This document shows, piece by piece, positions 6,600 to 14,974 of a stretch of DNA of 64,000 bases. The DNA comes from an uncultured Eubacteriales bacterium (lineage in GTDB: Bacteria; Bacillota; Clostridia; Oscillospirales; Acutalibacteraceae). Within the stretch, counting starts at the first letter, position 1; each line of letters opens with the position of its first letter. The DNA lies in the NCBI GenBank assembly GCA_934486615.1, contig CAKSQO010000007.1:1-64000 (forward strand), in the 5' to 3' direction. The notes under the pieces were generated by a model. It did no database searches. It saw only the letters and a program-made list of their open reading frames with translations, and was not told the origin of the DNA. The translations under genes were made by a program, and so were the position numbers.

Positions 6600-7004
6600 T
6601 CATATCATCTTCCGCTTGGCCGCGATATTCACTCCCGCCACCCCCGTTACGGCCGATAAAGCGACGCTTAAAAGCAGCCTTATCGGCGTTACCGAGGTCA
6701 GGTTGAAGCCGCCCGCGATGACCGAGGCGACAAGCACTATCACAAACAGGCAAAGCCCCGCAATCGCGCCGACCGCCATTCCGTGCGAGCGGCGGCGCAC
6801 TGCGGTCACGAAGCCCGCCGCAGCCGCTCCGACGGCGATGCACGCCGTGCCCAAAGGCGCTGCGACCTGCTCGGGCATATCCTTTTTCGTCAGAACGAAC
6901 GCACACGCGAGCATCGCCGCGAAGGTCACGGCGAGTCCCGCGACTATCCCCCAAACGAGGTCGACCCACGCCGCGGCGGGCGCAGCCGAAACTTTCTTTT
7001 TCAT
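6600..7004 (-). CDS. TIGR04086-type small membrane protein
   Basis: The 134-residue protein has four hydrophobic segments (about 14-38, 47-66, 77-98 and 105-125) joined by short basic loops (RRRSHG). This arrangement and its place next to yajC resemble TIGR04086 family membrane proteins of Clostridia, whose function is unknown. The start codon lies at the foot of a long hairpin whose right arm contains the GGAGG, so translation or read-through from yajC may be controlled there. Confidence 0.7.
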   Translation of the reverse strand: MKKKVSAAPAAAWVDLVWGIVAGLAVTFAAMLACAFVLTKKDMPEQVAAPLGTACIAVGAAAAGFVTAVRRRSHGMAVGAIAGLCLFVIVLVASVIAGGFNLTSVTPIRLLLSVALSAVTGVAGVNIAAKRKMI

Positions 7005-7010
7005 AAAAAG

Positions 7011-7047
7011 ACCTCCGAATACCCTTTGTACAAAGGTATTCGGAGGT
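7011..7047 (-). promoter_or_regulatory. Near-perfect palindrome joining the yajC terminator and the next RBS
   Basis: ACCTCCGAATACC (7011-7023) pairs with GGTATTCGGAGGT (7035-7047), and the intervening CTTTGTACAAA can extend the stem. On the minus strand the hairpin is followed by CTTTTTATG, where the T run fits a terminator and ATG is the start codon of the next gene. GGAGG lies inside the stem, so the RBS is sequestered when the hairpin forms. Confidence 0.75.
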
Positions 7048-7107
7048 GCGTTTATTTATGCCAAGCCGCTAACGGCAAGCACGGTGTCTGCCGACAGTAA
7101 TGAAGCC

Positions 7108-7443
7108 TTACGCGTCGTGCGCGGTCAGGTTCTGCGCAACGGCGGTGCGGGTGATCTGGAGCTTGCTGCGGTCGCCCGAGGACTCGATGACAAGGCTGTC
7201 GTCCTTGATGGAAACGACGCGGCCGTAGATGCCGCCGATGGTGAGGATCTCGTCGCCGATCTGAAGCTCGGAGCGCATTTTAGCCTCTTCCTTCTGCTGC
7301 TTCTTCTGCGGACGGATCATAACAAAATACATAACCGCGATCATTACAACGATCAGGCCGATGCTGATAAAGCTGCTGGCGGGATTGGCCGTAGCGCCGG
7401 TGCCCGAAGTGCTCTCGGCCGCAAGTCTGATGAAAGAGTTCAT
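7108..7443 (-). CDS. yajC: Preprotein translocase subunit YajC
   Basis: The start at 7443 (MNSFIRLAAES) follows AAGGAG; the longer reading to 7527 runs through the promoter. The 111-residue protein has one membrane segment (about 27-46, ISIGLIVVMIAVMYFVMI) followed by the family signature RPQKKQQKE and a small cytoplasmic domain with GDEILTIGGIYGRVVSI. YajC associates with SecDF at the Sec translocon. A 37-bp hairpin follows the gene. Confidence 0.93.
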   Translation of the reverse strand: MNSFIRLAAESTSGTGATANPASSFISIGLIVVMIAVMYFVMIRPQKKQQKEEAKMRSELQIGDEILTIGGIYGRVVSIKDDSLVIESSGDRSKLQITRTAVAQNLTAHDA

Positions 7444-7479
7444 TATTGTAATCTCCTTTTTACTTTGATAACAAAGTTT

Positions 7480-7508
7480 ATTGTACACTATGCCCCCGAA
7501 AAAAGCAA
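7480..7508 (-). promoter_or_regulatory. Promoter of yajC
   Basis: TTGCTT (7503-7508), 17-bp spacer, TACAAT (7480-7485) on the minus strand, 36 bp before the yajC start. The stretch 7509-7677 beyond it holds no gene. Confidence 0.7.
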
Positions 7509-7677
7509 GTTTTTTATTTATCTTCATCGCCCGAAAAAAGAGCGGCGAAAAATTTCGGCTTTTCTTTTTGCCGTATCCGATTTAATTGCCCGAAAAGAGC
7601 GGAATCCGGCGCTTCCGCGTCTGATTGCCGTTTACCTCATCAATGTTTCAAAGACCTGCGCAGACGACAGGCGGTGC

Positions 7678-9372
7678 CTATTCATCCGCTTTCAGCCGCT
7701 TAACAAGCGCTTCGTCGGGGGTGACATACAGCGTTTCGTAATTATCGTATATCACCATGCCCGGACGCGCGCCGCCCGGCTTTTTGACGTGCTTTACAGG
7801 GCAGAAATCGACCGCGACGGAGCTTGACTGCCGCGCCTTTGAGTGGTAGGCCGCGAGGACGGCTGCCTGCATTACGGTCGAGGGCGGCACTTTTTCGCCG
7901 CGCGCGTCGATTATCGTGTGCGTGCCGTGCACGCTCTTCGTGTGCAGCCAGATGTCGCTTTTTGCGGCGGTGCGCAGAGTCAGCTCGTCGTTCTGGCGGT
8001 TGTTGCGCCCGACGTAGATGTCAAACCCGTCGTCGGAGACAAAGTGCAGCGGCGGCAGCGCTTTGGGCGCTTTCTGCCTGCCTCTTTGCGCGCGGAGGTA
8101 GCCCGCCGAGGTCAGCTCGGCTTTTATCTCGGCCAGCTCGCGGTCGCTTTCGGCGCGGGTCAACTCGTCAGCTACGCTTTCGAGGTAGGCAAGCTCCGCT
8201 TTTGAGTCGTCGATGAGCTTGCCGAGCAGCTGCTTGGCGGTGCTCAATTTGCGGTATTCGTTAAAATAGCGCTGCGCGTTCATCGCGGGCGACAGCTCCG
8301 CTTTCAGCGGTATGCGCACCTCGGCGCAGTCGGGGTCGTAGTAGTTGATGACCGTTGCACTTGGCGCGCCGCGCTCGATCTGATAGATGTTCGCCTTTAT
8401 CAGCTCGCCCCAGACGCGATACTTCTCCCTGTCCTCGCAGGCATTCAGCTCGCCCGACTGCTTGTCGATCTTACGCGAGATTCGGGCAATCGCGGTGTCG
8501 ACAAGGCGCTTCAGCTCGTGCGTGCGGCGGCGAATGGACTCGTCGCGCTGACGAGCGGCAAAGAAGCTGTCGCACAGCTCACCGAAGCTGTCTACAGATA
8601 CGCAGCGGCGGCTGTCGCCGTACTGCCTTATCGGCGCGTATGTGAAGTCGACAGCCGCGCCGTTTTCGTTGGTCAGCAGGATCGGCGCGCCGCTTTCGGA
8701 AAAGCCCCGCAGAGTGCTCAAAGCGCCGTCAAGGCCGCCTTCCTCCGCCCACAGGCAAAATTCGCGCGCGATAAGCGGCGAAACACCGTCGAGGCAGGCG
8801 CAGACTTTTTTGGCGTCGAAGTCCTCGCCCAAGCGGCGCTCAATCTCCGCGTCCGTTGTATTCAGCGGGTCGAGCTTGTCCTGCGGCTGTGGCAGCTCGT
8901 AGGCCGCTCCGGGCAGTATCAGCCGCCCCGCCGACTCGAGGTCGACCCTGTGCAGCGCGTCGATTATGCGCCCGTCGCAGGTCATGACCACGTTTGACTG
9001 CCGCCCCATGATCTCGGCGATGACGGCAAGGTTCACGGGGTCGCCCATCTCGTTAAACGACGAAAATTCCAGTATCAGCACGCGGTCGAGGCCGTTCTGC
9101 CTGACCGCGTCGAGCCGTGCGGAAGTGAAGTGCTTTCGCATCAGCATACAGAACATCGGCGGCGCGGCGGGGTTTTCAAACTGCAGCCTTGTCAGCTGAA
9201 CGCGCGGGCCGACGCTGCCGACAGAAATCAGTAGCTTGCCCGAAAAGTCGCGCCCGCTCAGCAGCATTACAATATCATCGCGCGAGGGCTGATATATTTT
9301 CTCAACGCGCGAGCCGACGCACTGCTGCAACTCGGCGCAGACGTTGCGCATAAAAATGCCGTCGTAGGCCAC
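7678..9372 (-). CDS. rqcH: Rqc2/NEMF homologue RqcH (NFACT protein)
   Basis: The 564-residue protein has the NFACT layout. The N-terminal NFACT-N domain contains YQPSRDDIVMLL and EIMGRQSNVVM, the latter matching the conserved GR-x-SN patch. A coiled-coil follows at about 270-430. The C-terminal NFACT-R domain (about 445-560) has IYVGRNNRQND, DIWLHTKSVHGTH and PVKHVKKPGGARPG. RqcH binds stalled 50S-peptidyl-tRNA complexes and directs alanine tailing for degradation. Older annotation calls it fibronectin-binding protein. The start is GTG at 9372. It is the last gene of the long minus-strand run. Confidence 0.93.
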   Translation of the reverse strand: MAYDGIFMRNVCAELQQCVGSRVEKIYQPSRDDIVMLLSGRDFSGKLLISVGSVGPRVQLTRLQFENPAAPPMFCMLMRKHFTSARLDAVRQNGLDRVLILEFSSFNEMGDPVNLAVIAEIMGRQSNVVMTCDGRIIDALHRVDLESAGRLILPGAAYELPQPQDKLDPLNTTDAEIERRLGEDFDAKKVCACLDGVSPLIAREFCLWAEEGGLDGALSTLRGFSESGAPILLTNENGAAVDFTYAPIRQYGDSRRCVSVDSFGELCDSFFAARQRDESIRRRTHELKRLVDTAIARISRKIDKQSGELNACEDREKYRVWGELIKANIYQIERGAPSATVINYYDPDCAEVRIPLKAELSPAMNAQRYFNEYRKLSTAKQLLGKLIDDSKAELAYLESVADELTRAESDRELAEIKAELTSAGYLRAQRGRQKAPKALPPLHFVSDDGFDIYVGRNNRQNDELTLRTAAKSDIWLHTKSVHGTHTIIDARGEKVPPSTVMQAAVLAAYHSKARQSSSVAVDFCPVKHVKKPGGARPGMVIYDNYETLYVTPDEALVKRLKADE

Positions 9373-9419
9373 TTCTCACACACTCCTTTCATATGTAAGG
9401 CGGGTCGCTCCCGCTTAAA

Positions 9420-10172
9420 TCAGATATAGTCGGCAGGGTCGCGCTCCGTCAGCATTACAGCCTCGACGCCGAGCGCGCGGACGGTCTCGGCGAGCTTGCC
9501 CTTTACGACCTGCTCGGTGCAGAAGTGGCCGCACTCAAGCAGGCTGACGCCGATCTCGCGCGCGTGCAGGCGCAGGTGGTGCTTACTTTCGCCCGTCAGC
9601 AGAGCCTGTGCGTGAGCCGCCTTGGCCGCGTCGAGGAAGTCGCCTCCGCTGCCGCCGCAGACCGCGACGCGCGTTATCGCTTGGCCGCAGTCGGTCAGCT
9701 TTACGCCGCAGACTCCGAGGCGGGTCTTGGCGTACTCGGCCAAAGCGGCCGCGCTGTCCGCTTTCAGCTCACCCACGCGCGCCATAGGCACGTTATCGCT
9801 GCCGTCGGACAGCTTTTCGACGCTGAGCAGCCCGAGAGCGGCGGCAAGGCAATCGTTTACGCCGCCGTCGGCCGCGTCGAGATTTGTGTGCGCGCTGATT
9901 ATCGCAAGGCCGAGGTCGCGCGCAAGGAAGGCGGCGCACCCGCTCGGCTGCTCATCTATCGCTCCGAAATAGGCGGGGTGGTGGGTCAGCAGCAGCTGCG
10001 CGCCCGCGTCCTTTGCGGCGGACACAGTCGCGCGCGTCACGTCGAGCGCGACCGCAACGCGGCTGACAGCAGTATCCATATCGCCGACAAGCAGGCCGAC
10101 GCTGTCGTCCTCAAGGCAGGTGTCAAACGGAGCAAGAGTGTTTATCGCGTTATAAATATCGCGGATTTTCAA
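9420..10172 (-). CDS. Nif3-like dinuclear metal centre hexameric protein
   Basis: The 250-residue protein belongs to the Nif3/YqfO (DUF34) family. Metal-ligand motifs are visible: LLTHHPAYFG at about 60, SAHTNLDAADGGVND at about 93, and ECGHFCTEQ at about 213, which supplies the His and Glu ligands. It is the short form, lacking the inserted PII-like domain of some Bacillota members. The biochemical role is unsettled; GTP cyclohydrolase I type 2 is an old label. It overlaps trmK by four bases, an arrangement seen widely in Bacillota. Confidence 0.92.
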   Translation of the reverse strand: MKIRDIYNAINTLAPFDTCLEDDSVGLLVGDMDTAVSRVAVALDVTRATVSAAKDAGAQLLLTHHPAYFGAIDEQPSGCAAFLARDLGLAIISAHTNLDAADGGVNDCLAAALGLLSVEKLSDGSDNVPMARVGELKADSAAALAEYAKTRLGVCGVKLTDCGQAITRVAVCGGSGGDFLDAAKAAHAQALLTGESKHHLRLHAREIGVSLLECGHFCTEQVVKGKLAETVRALGVEAVMLTERDPADYI

Positions 10173-10858
10173 GGCAAGTCCTCCCCTTTCAGCCGTCGCT
10201 CGATCGCAGCGGCAATGCCGAGCAGCCGCTCCCGCTCGCCGAAATGCGAATCGGTGTTGAGCAGCGAGTCGGCGTGGCGGTTTACGCGCCGCAGCTGCCG
10301 CTCGAGGTACTCTTTTCGCTCGCCGTCAAGGGGCAAGAGCGTTCCTATGTACGGATACTCCGGCGTGCAGACGCGCTTTTTGCCGTCATAAACGGCGTCC
10401 ATTACGATGTAGAGCCTGCGCACCTCGCGCACAACAAGCTCGTTTTTGACGCAGAAGCCGTTCTCGCAAAGCCAGACGCGCAGATCATCCGCAGGCGACA
10501 TCGGCTGCAGCACAAGGTGCTTTTCGCCGTCGCGCACCCAGTCGGAGGCCGCAAGTATGCGCGCAATGAGCTCGCCGCCCATGCCGCAGATAAGCACGTC
10601 GTCGACCTCGTCGGGCGACACCTTTTCAAGCCCGTCGGAAAGCCGCAGCTCGATCCTTTCGCCGAGTGAGAAGCGCTCGACGGTCTCGCGCGCGTTGTCG
10701 AGCGGCCCTTCGCCGATGTCGCAGGCTATCGCGTGAGTCGCCTTGCCGGACATGACAAGCTCGGCGGGCAGATAGGCGTGGTCGGTCCCGACGTCAACAA
10801 TGCGAACGCCGTCACGCACAAGCGTGGCGGCGGCCGCTAATCTTTCACTCAGCTTCAT
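10169..10858 (-). CDS. trmK: tRNA (adenine(22)-N1)-methyltransferase
   Basis: The 229-residue protein has a class I methyltransferase core with VDVGTDHAYLPAEL as motif I, IACDIGEGPLDNA as motif II, and the catalytic-region ICGMGGELI. It is the TrmK family, which methylates N1 of adenosine 22 in bacterial tRNA-Ser and other tRNAs. A C-terminal helical part follows. The gene overlaps the DUF1858 gene by one base (TAATG) and nif3 by four, so they are translationally coupled. Confidence 0.93.
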   Translation of the reverse strand: MKLSERLAAAATLVRDGVRIVDVGTDHAYLPAELVMSGKATHAIACDIGEGPLDNARETVERFSLGERIELRLSDGLEKVSPDEVDDVLICGMGGELIARILAASDWVRDGEKHLVLQPMSPADDLRVWLCENGFCVKNELVVREVRRLYIVMDAVYDGKKRVCTPEYPYIGTLLPLDGERKEYLERQLRRVNRHADSLLNTDSHFGERERLLGIAAAIERRLKGEDLP

Positions 10859-11058
10859 TACTTGGAAGCGAGGAATGCGTTGATCTTGTCGACCATCACG
10901 TCGACATCTACACCGTGAACGGCGCAGGCGTCCTCAAGGCTCTCGCCGCGGGCGCTCGGGCAGCCGAGGCAGTGCATTCCCATCTCGAAGAAGAACGGAG
11001 CGGTGTCAACGTCCATCTCGAGAATTTCGCCGATGAGCATATCCTTAGTAATCTGCAT
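10858..11058 (-). CDS. DUF1858 domain protein
   Basis: The 66-residue protein consists of one DUF1858 domain: an N-terminal TKDMLIGEILEMD, a central MGMHCLGCP with CxxC, and a C-terminal VDVMVDKINAFL helix. The Cys pair next to a helical bundle is typical of the family, which is often linked to hybrid-cluster or redox proteins; the role is unknown. It lies between ftsH (5 bp upstream) and trmK (overlapping). Confidence 0.9.
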   Translation of the reverse strand: MQITKDMLIGEILEMDVDTAPFFFEMGMHCLGCPSARGESLEDACAVHGVDVDVMVDKINAFLASK

Positions 11059-11063
11059 TAAAA

Positions 11064-13004
11064 TCAGTCCTCCTGTTTTTCGTCCGACTTGTTATCGGTC
11101 GGCTCGGTCCCGTCCGCTTTTTTGTCGGACGGCGTAGGCTTATTATCCGCGGCGGCACCGTCTTTGGACAGCGCGGTCGAGGGATCCTGCATCACATTCT
11201 CAAACTGCTTGGCGTCCATCTTCTCGTTTTCAAAGAGGAACCTGGCAACGGCGTGCAGCTTGTCGATGTGCTCGGTGAGCAGCTTCTCGCCGAGTGAGTA
11301 GGCATTGTCGATTATGCGGCGCACTTCGGCGTCGATTTTGGCCGAGACCTGCTCGGAGCAGTTGTCGACGTGACCGTAATCGCGGCCGAGGAACACCTCG
11401 TTGTTGGAGTTGGCGTAGAGTATCGGACCGAGCTCGTCGCTCATACCGTACTTGACGACCATATCGCGTGCGATCTGAGTCGCGCGCTCAATGTCGTTGG
11501 AAGCGCCCGTAGTGTAGTCGCCGAAGATAAGCCTTTCGGCGATACGGCCTCCCAGCAGCATCGTCAGCTCCTCCTGCATCTCGGTCTTGTACTTCGAGAA
11601 TTTGTCCTCGCTGGGCAGCGAAATGGTCATTCCCAGAGCACGGCCGCGCGGGATTATCGTTATCTGATGAATAGCGTCCTGTGTGGGCAGGTAGTAGCCG
11701 GTTATGGCGTGACCCGCCTCGTGATAGGCGGTGTTGAGCTTTTCCTTGTCCTTGATGACCCAGCTCTTTTTCTCGCTGCCCGCGATGACCTTGATGGTCG
11801 CCTCCTCGATGTTCTCCTCAACGATAGCCTTGCGTCCCTGTCGGGTTGCGAGCAGTGCAGCCTCGTTAAGCAGGTTTTCAAGGTCGGCTCCCGTAAAGCC
11901 CGAGGTGGAGCGGGCGATGGTCGCGAGGTCGACGTCGGGGGCAAGCGGCTTGCCGCGCGAGTGCACCTTGAGGATAGCCTCGCGCCCCTTTACGTCAGGG
12001 TAGTTGACCGTGACCTGACGGTCGAAGCGGCCGGGGCGCAGCAGCGCCTTATCGAGTATGTCGGGGCGGTTGGTCGCAGCGATGACGATTACGCCCTCGT
12101 TCGCGCCGAAGCCGTCCATTTCGACAAGCAGCTGGTTGAGCGTCTGCTCGCGCTCGTCGTGCCCGCCGCCGAGACCTGCTCCGCGCTGACGGCCGACGGC
12201 GTCGATCTCGTCGATGAAGATTATCGCGGGCGCCTGGCTCTTGGCCTGACCGAACAGGTCGCGCACACGCGACGCGCCGACGCCGACGAACATTTCGACA
12301 AAATCAGAGCCTGAAATCGAGAAAAACGGCACGCCCGCCTCGCCTGCGACGGCTCTTGCAAGCAGCGTTTTACCCGTTCCGGGAGGGCCGATGAGCAGCA
12401 CGCCCTTAGGAATACGCGCGCCCATGTCGTTGAATTTCTTCGGACTTTTAAGGAACTCGACGATCTCTTCAAGCTCCTCTTTTTCCTCATCCGCGCCCGC
12501 AACGTCGGCGAAGGTGGTCTTTCTCTTGTCGGCGGTGGGCTTTTTGGCCTTTATCTTGCCGAACGACATCGAGCGGCCTTCCTCGTCGGTCATCATCTTT
12601 TTCATACGGTTGGACATATAGAGCATAAGCCCGACCATAAGCGCGAGGGTTATGAAGGTCGGCATCAGATCCATTAACCACGACGTCTGCGAGCCGCGCT
12701 GATAATCGTATTTGTTTTTCAGCTTCTCGCTGTTGTTGATGTCGTCGCCGACGTCCTTTATCAAAAGGCTCACGTCGGGCACGGTGTAGCTGTAGACCTT
12801 TTTGTCGCCGGAGAGCTTGTATTTAAGCTCTCCGCTGCCGATATTAAGGCTGAATTCCGAAATTTTGTCCTCATGGAAGTAGCTGACTATCTCGGAATAC
12901 TTCACCTTCTCGACCTGACGCGAGGTGTTCACCATCGCCCACATCGAAACAATCAGCACCAGCGGCAGGGCGATGAACAGCACCGCCTTTTGCCAGTTTT
13001 TCAA
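11064..13004 (-). CDS. ftsH: ATP-dependent zinc metalloprotease FtsH
   Basis: The 646-residue protein has two N-terminal membrane segments (about 8-25 and 112-130) around an external domain. Its AAA+ module has Walker A GPPGTGKT (about 205), Walker B IIFIDEIDA and the second region of homology ATNRPDILDKALLRPGRFD. The M41 protease has the zinc site HEAGH (about 430). The C-terminus is charged and Pro/Lys/Asp-rich. It degrades membrane and regulatory proteins as a hexamer. The tilS-hpt-ftsH order is conserved in Bacillota. Confidence 0.98.
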   Translation of the reverse strand: MKNWQKAVLFIALPLVLIVSMWAMVNTSRQVEKVKYSEIVSYFHEDKISEFSLNIGSGELKYKLSGDKKVYSYTVPDVSLLIKDVGDDINNSEKLKNKYDYQRGSQTSWLMDLMPTFITLALMVGLMLYMSNRMKKMMTDEEGRSMSFGKIKAKKPTADKRKTTFADVAGADEEKEELEEIVEFLKSPKKFNDMGARIPKGVLLIGPPGTGKTLLARAVAGEAGVPFFSISGSDFVEMFVGVGASRVRDLFGQAKSQAPAIIFIDEIDAVGRQRGAGLGGGHDEREQTLNQLLVEMDGFGANEGVIVIAATNRPDILDKALLRPGRFDRQVTVNYPDVKGREAILKVHSRGKPLAPDVDLATIARSTSGFTGADLENLLNEAALLATRQGRKAIVEENIEEATIKVIAGSEKKSWVIKDKEKLNTAYHEAGHAITGYYLPTQDAIHQITIIPRGRALGMTISLPSEDKFSKYKTEMQEELTMLLGGRIAERLIFGDYTTGASNDIERATQIARDMVVKYGMSDELGPILYANSNNEVFLGRDYGHVDNCSEQVSAKIDAEVRRIIDNAYSLGEKLLTEHIDKLHAVARFLFENEKMDAKQFENVMQDPSTALSKDGAAADNKPTPSDKKADGTEPTDNKSDEKQED

Positions 13005-13019
13005 GTTATATCACTCCTG

Positions 13020-13565
13020 TCACTTACCGCTGTAGACATACGGGTGCGGAACTCCCAGATATGGCAGGTTGCGGTATTTTTCGTCAAAATCGAGGCCGTA
13101 GCCGATGACGAACTCGTCGGCTATTTCGGCTCCGATGTAATCGGCATTGATGTCGGCCGTCCTGCGCGACGGCTTGTCGAGCAGGGTGCATATTTTTATG
13201 CTCCTTGCTCCGCGCAGAGCAAGCATACTGCGGACATAGCTGAGGGTATTGCCCGAGTCGAGAATATCCTCGACAAGCAGCACGTCGTAGTCTTTAAGGT
13301 CAAGGTCAAGGTCCTTGATTATCTTTACGCTGCCGCTTGATTTGGTCGCAGCGCCGTAGGACGAGACGACCATAAAGTCGATGCGGCATTTGAGGTCAAT
13401 GGCGCGCATAAGGTCGCTCATAAACACGACGCAGCCCTTGAGGATACCGACCATAAGCAGGTTCTTGTCCTTGTAATCATCGGTAATCTCTTTGCCCAGG
13501 CGCGCAACGATTTGATGAATCTGTTGCTCGGTGAGCATTACCTCTTTTACATCGTCTTGTAACAT
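13020..13565 (-). CDS. hpt: Hypoxanthine phosphoribosyltransferase
   Basis: It converts hypoxanthine or guanine plus PRPP into IMP or GMP in purine salvage. The 181 residues include the PRPP-binding loop VLLVEDILDSGNTL (about 98-111), the flexible-loop region SSYGAATKSSG, and the purine-binding FVIGYGLDFDEKYRNLPY. The ATG overlaps the tilS stop (TAATG), and ftsH starts 15 bp further. An NCS2 purine permease elsewhere in the window (46567) would supply substrate. Confidence 0.96.
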   Translation of the reverse strand: MLQDDVKEVMLTEQQIHQIVARLGKEITDDYKDKNLLMVGILKGCVVFMSDLMRAIDLKCRIDFMVVSSYGAATKSSGSVKIIKDLDLDLKDYDVLLVEDILDSGNTLSYVRSMLALRGARSIKICTLLDKPSRRTADINADYIGAEIADEFVIGYGLDFDEKYRNLPYLGVPHPYVYSGK

Positions 13566-14974
13566 TATTTACCCTCCGCGTTAATAATAATCAGATTTTT
13601 GCTGCCGTTATCGGCGCTTACGCGCTCGTCAACCCCGATTCCGACGGCGCAGATCACTCCGCTTTCGTCGGCAATTATCGGGTAGAGGTCGCGCTTTTCG
13701 CTCGGTATGTGCAACTCGTTCATCAGCTTGCGCAGCGGTTTGAGCGGACGGCCTTTCAGGCGCAGGCTGTCGCCCTCGCGCCGTGTCCTTATGACCGCTT
13801 TACCGCTGATTTTATCACAGTCAAGAGTATGACTTATAGAGAAATTATTAACAGATTGTGAATTTGAGTCGGTGCTTGTGAAAATTTTAAGCAAAAATTC
13901 AGGAGTGTCGATCTCCCCTGCCTCAAGAGCGTGCTCAAAGCCCGGCTTTTCGACACAGTCGGCGGCTTTTACAAAGCGTATGCCCCTGCCGCACTCGGCA
14001 AACCAGCCGCCGCTGAGCTGAACCCGGCCGCCCGAGGCGACCTTCAGGCACAGCTGCTCGGTGTGCAGGCTGTCGGGAGCAATCCCCGTCTTACGCTCAG
14101 CAAGCAGCCGCAGCGCGCGGGTGAGGACCGGATACTCGTTCATCAGCAGCCCGTCGGTCAGATACACCTCGCCGTCGAAGCTGCGCTCGAGCGCGTCCTC
14201 GGCCATGCGGGTGAGCATTGAGTCGATGTCGCTCAAGTCGGCGCTCATTCGCGCGACTGCGTCGTCAAGGGCGGGGTTGAGCTGCCTGAGCAACGGGACG
14301 ACGTTTAAACGCACAAAGTTGCGCGAGCAGTCGTCGACGAGATTGGTGCTGTCGGTGACATAGGCCAAACCGTGCTCGGCGCAGTAGCGCTCGGTGTCGG
14401 CGCGGGTGCAGCCTATCAGCGGGCGAATAAGATTACCGCGCACGGGCGGAATACCGCAAAGCCCCCTGACGCCGCTGCCTCGGGTGAGGTTTAACAGCAC
14501 CGTCTCGGTGCTGTCGGACATTGTGTGAGCCGTGGCAATGAGCGCTCTCGCGCCCGTGTCTGCCGCGCTGTTGCACGCAGTGCTTTCACGCGCAGCGGAC
14601 TTCTCCGCCGCACTCGGGCTTTCCGCTCCCGCTATCTTTTCAAAGCACTCATAGCGCAGCCGTCTGGCGGCAAGCTCGACGCTGTCGCCGCTTTTTTCGC
14701 ACTCGGCGCGCACATCGACGGAGAACACCTCAAGCTCCACGCCCAGCGCGCTGCACAGCTTGCGGACATAGGCTTCGTCGCGGTCGCTTTCCGCTCCGCG
14801 CAGGTTGTGGTTGACGTGAACGGCGCGCAGGCTTATGTGCAGGCTGTCTTTAAGCTCGAGCAGCGCGCCGAGCAGAGCGACCGAGTCGCACCCGCCCGAG
14901 ACAGCGACGCAGACCGAGTCGTTCGGCTTTATCATCGAATAGCGGCTTATCGCCGCCGCAACCTTATCGGTCAT
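13565..14974 (-). CDS. tilS: tRNA(Ile)-lysidine synthase
   Basis: The 469-residue protein has the N-type ATP pyrophosphatase loop VAVSGGCDSVALLGAL (SGGxDS, about 24-39) and AVHVNHNLRG. TilS-specific central and C-terminal domains follow (C-terminal region about 390-465 with PLRKLMNELHIPSEKRD). It makes lysidine at C34 of tRNA-Ile(CAU), which is essential for AUA decoding. An Ala/Ser-rich insertion (about 118-145) in the N-terminal domain is longer than usual. It overlaps dnaB by 11 bp. Confidence 0.95.
   Translation of the reverse strand: MTDKVAAAISRYSMIKPNDSVCVAVSGGCDSVALLGALLELKDSLHISLRAVHVNHNLRGAESDRDEAYVRKLCSALGVELEVFSVDVRAECEKSGDSVELAARRLRYECFEKIAGAESPSAAEKSAARESTACNSAADTGARALIATAHTMSDSTETVLLNLTRGSGVRGLCGIPPVRGNLIRPLIGCTRADTERYCAEHGLAYVTDSTNLVDDCSRNFVRLNVVPLLRQLNPALDDAVARMSADLSDIDSMLTRMAEDALERSFDGEVYLTDGLLMNEYPVLTRALRLLAERKTGIAPDSLHTEQLCLKVASGGRVQLSGGWFAECGRGIRFVKAADCVEKPGFEHALEAGEIDTPEFLLKIFTSTDSNSQSVNNFSISHTLDCDKISGKAVIRTRREGDSLRLKGRPLKPLRKLMNELHIPSEKRDLYPIIADESGVICAVGIGVDERVSADNGSKNLIIINAEGK

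Noticed and set aside
5947..7827. A 626-codon plus-strand open frame across the minisatellite and neighbouring genes
   Set aside because: It exists because the repeat has no stop codons and then runs antisense through the TIGR04086 and yajC genes. It has no RBS and shows low-complexity composition.
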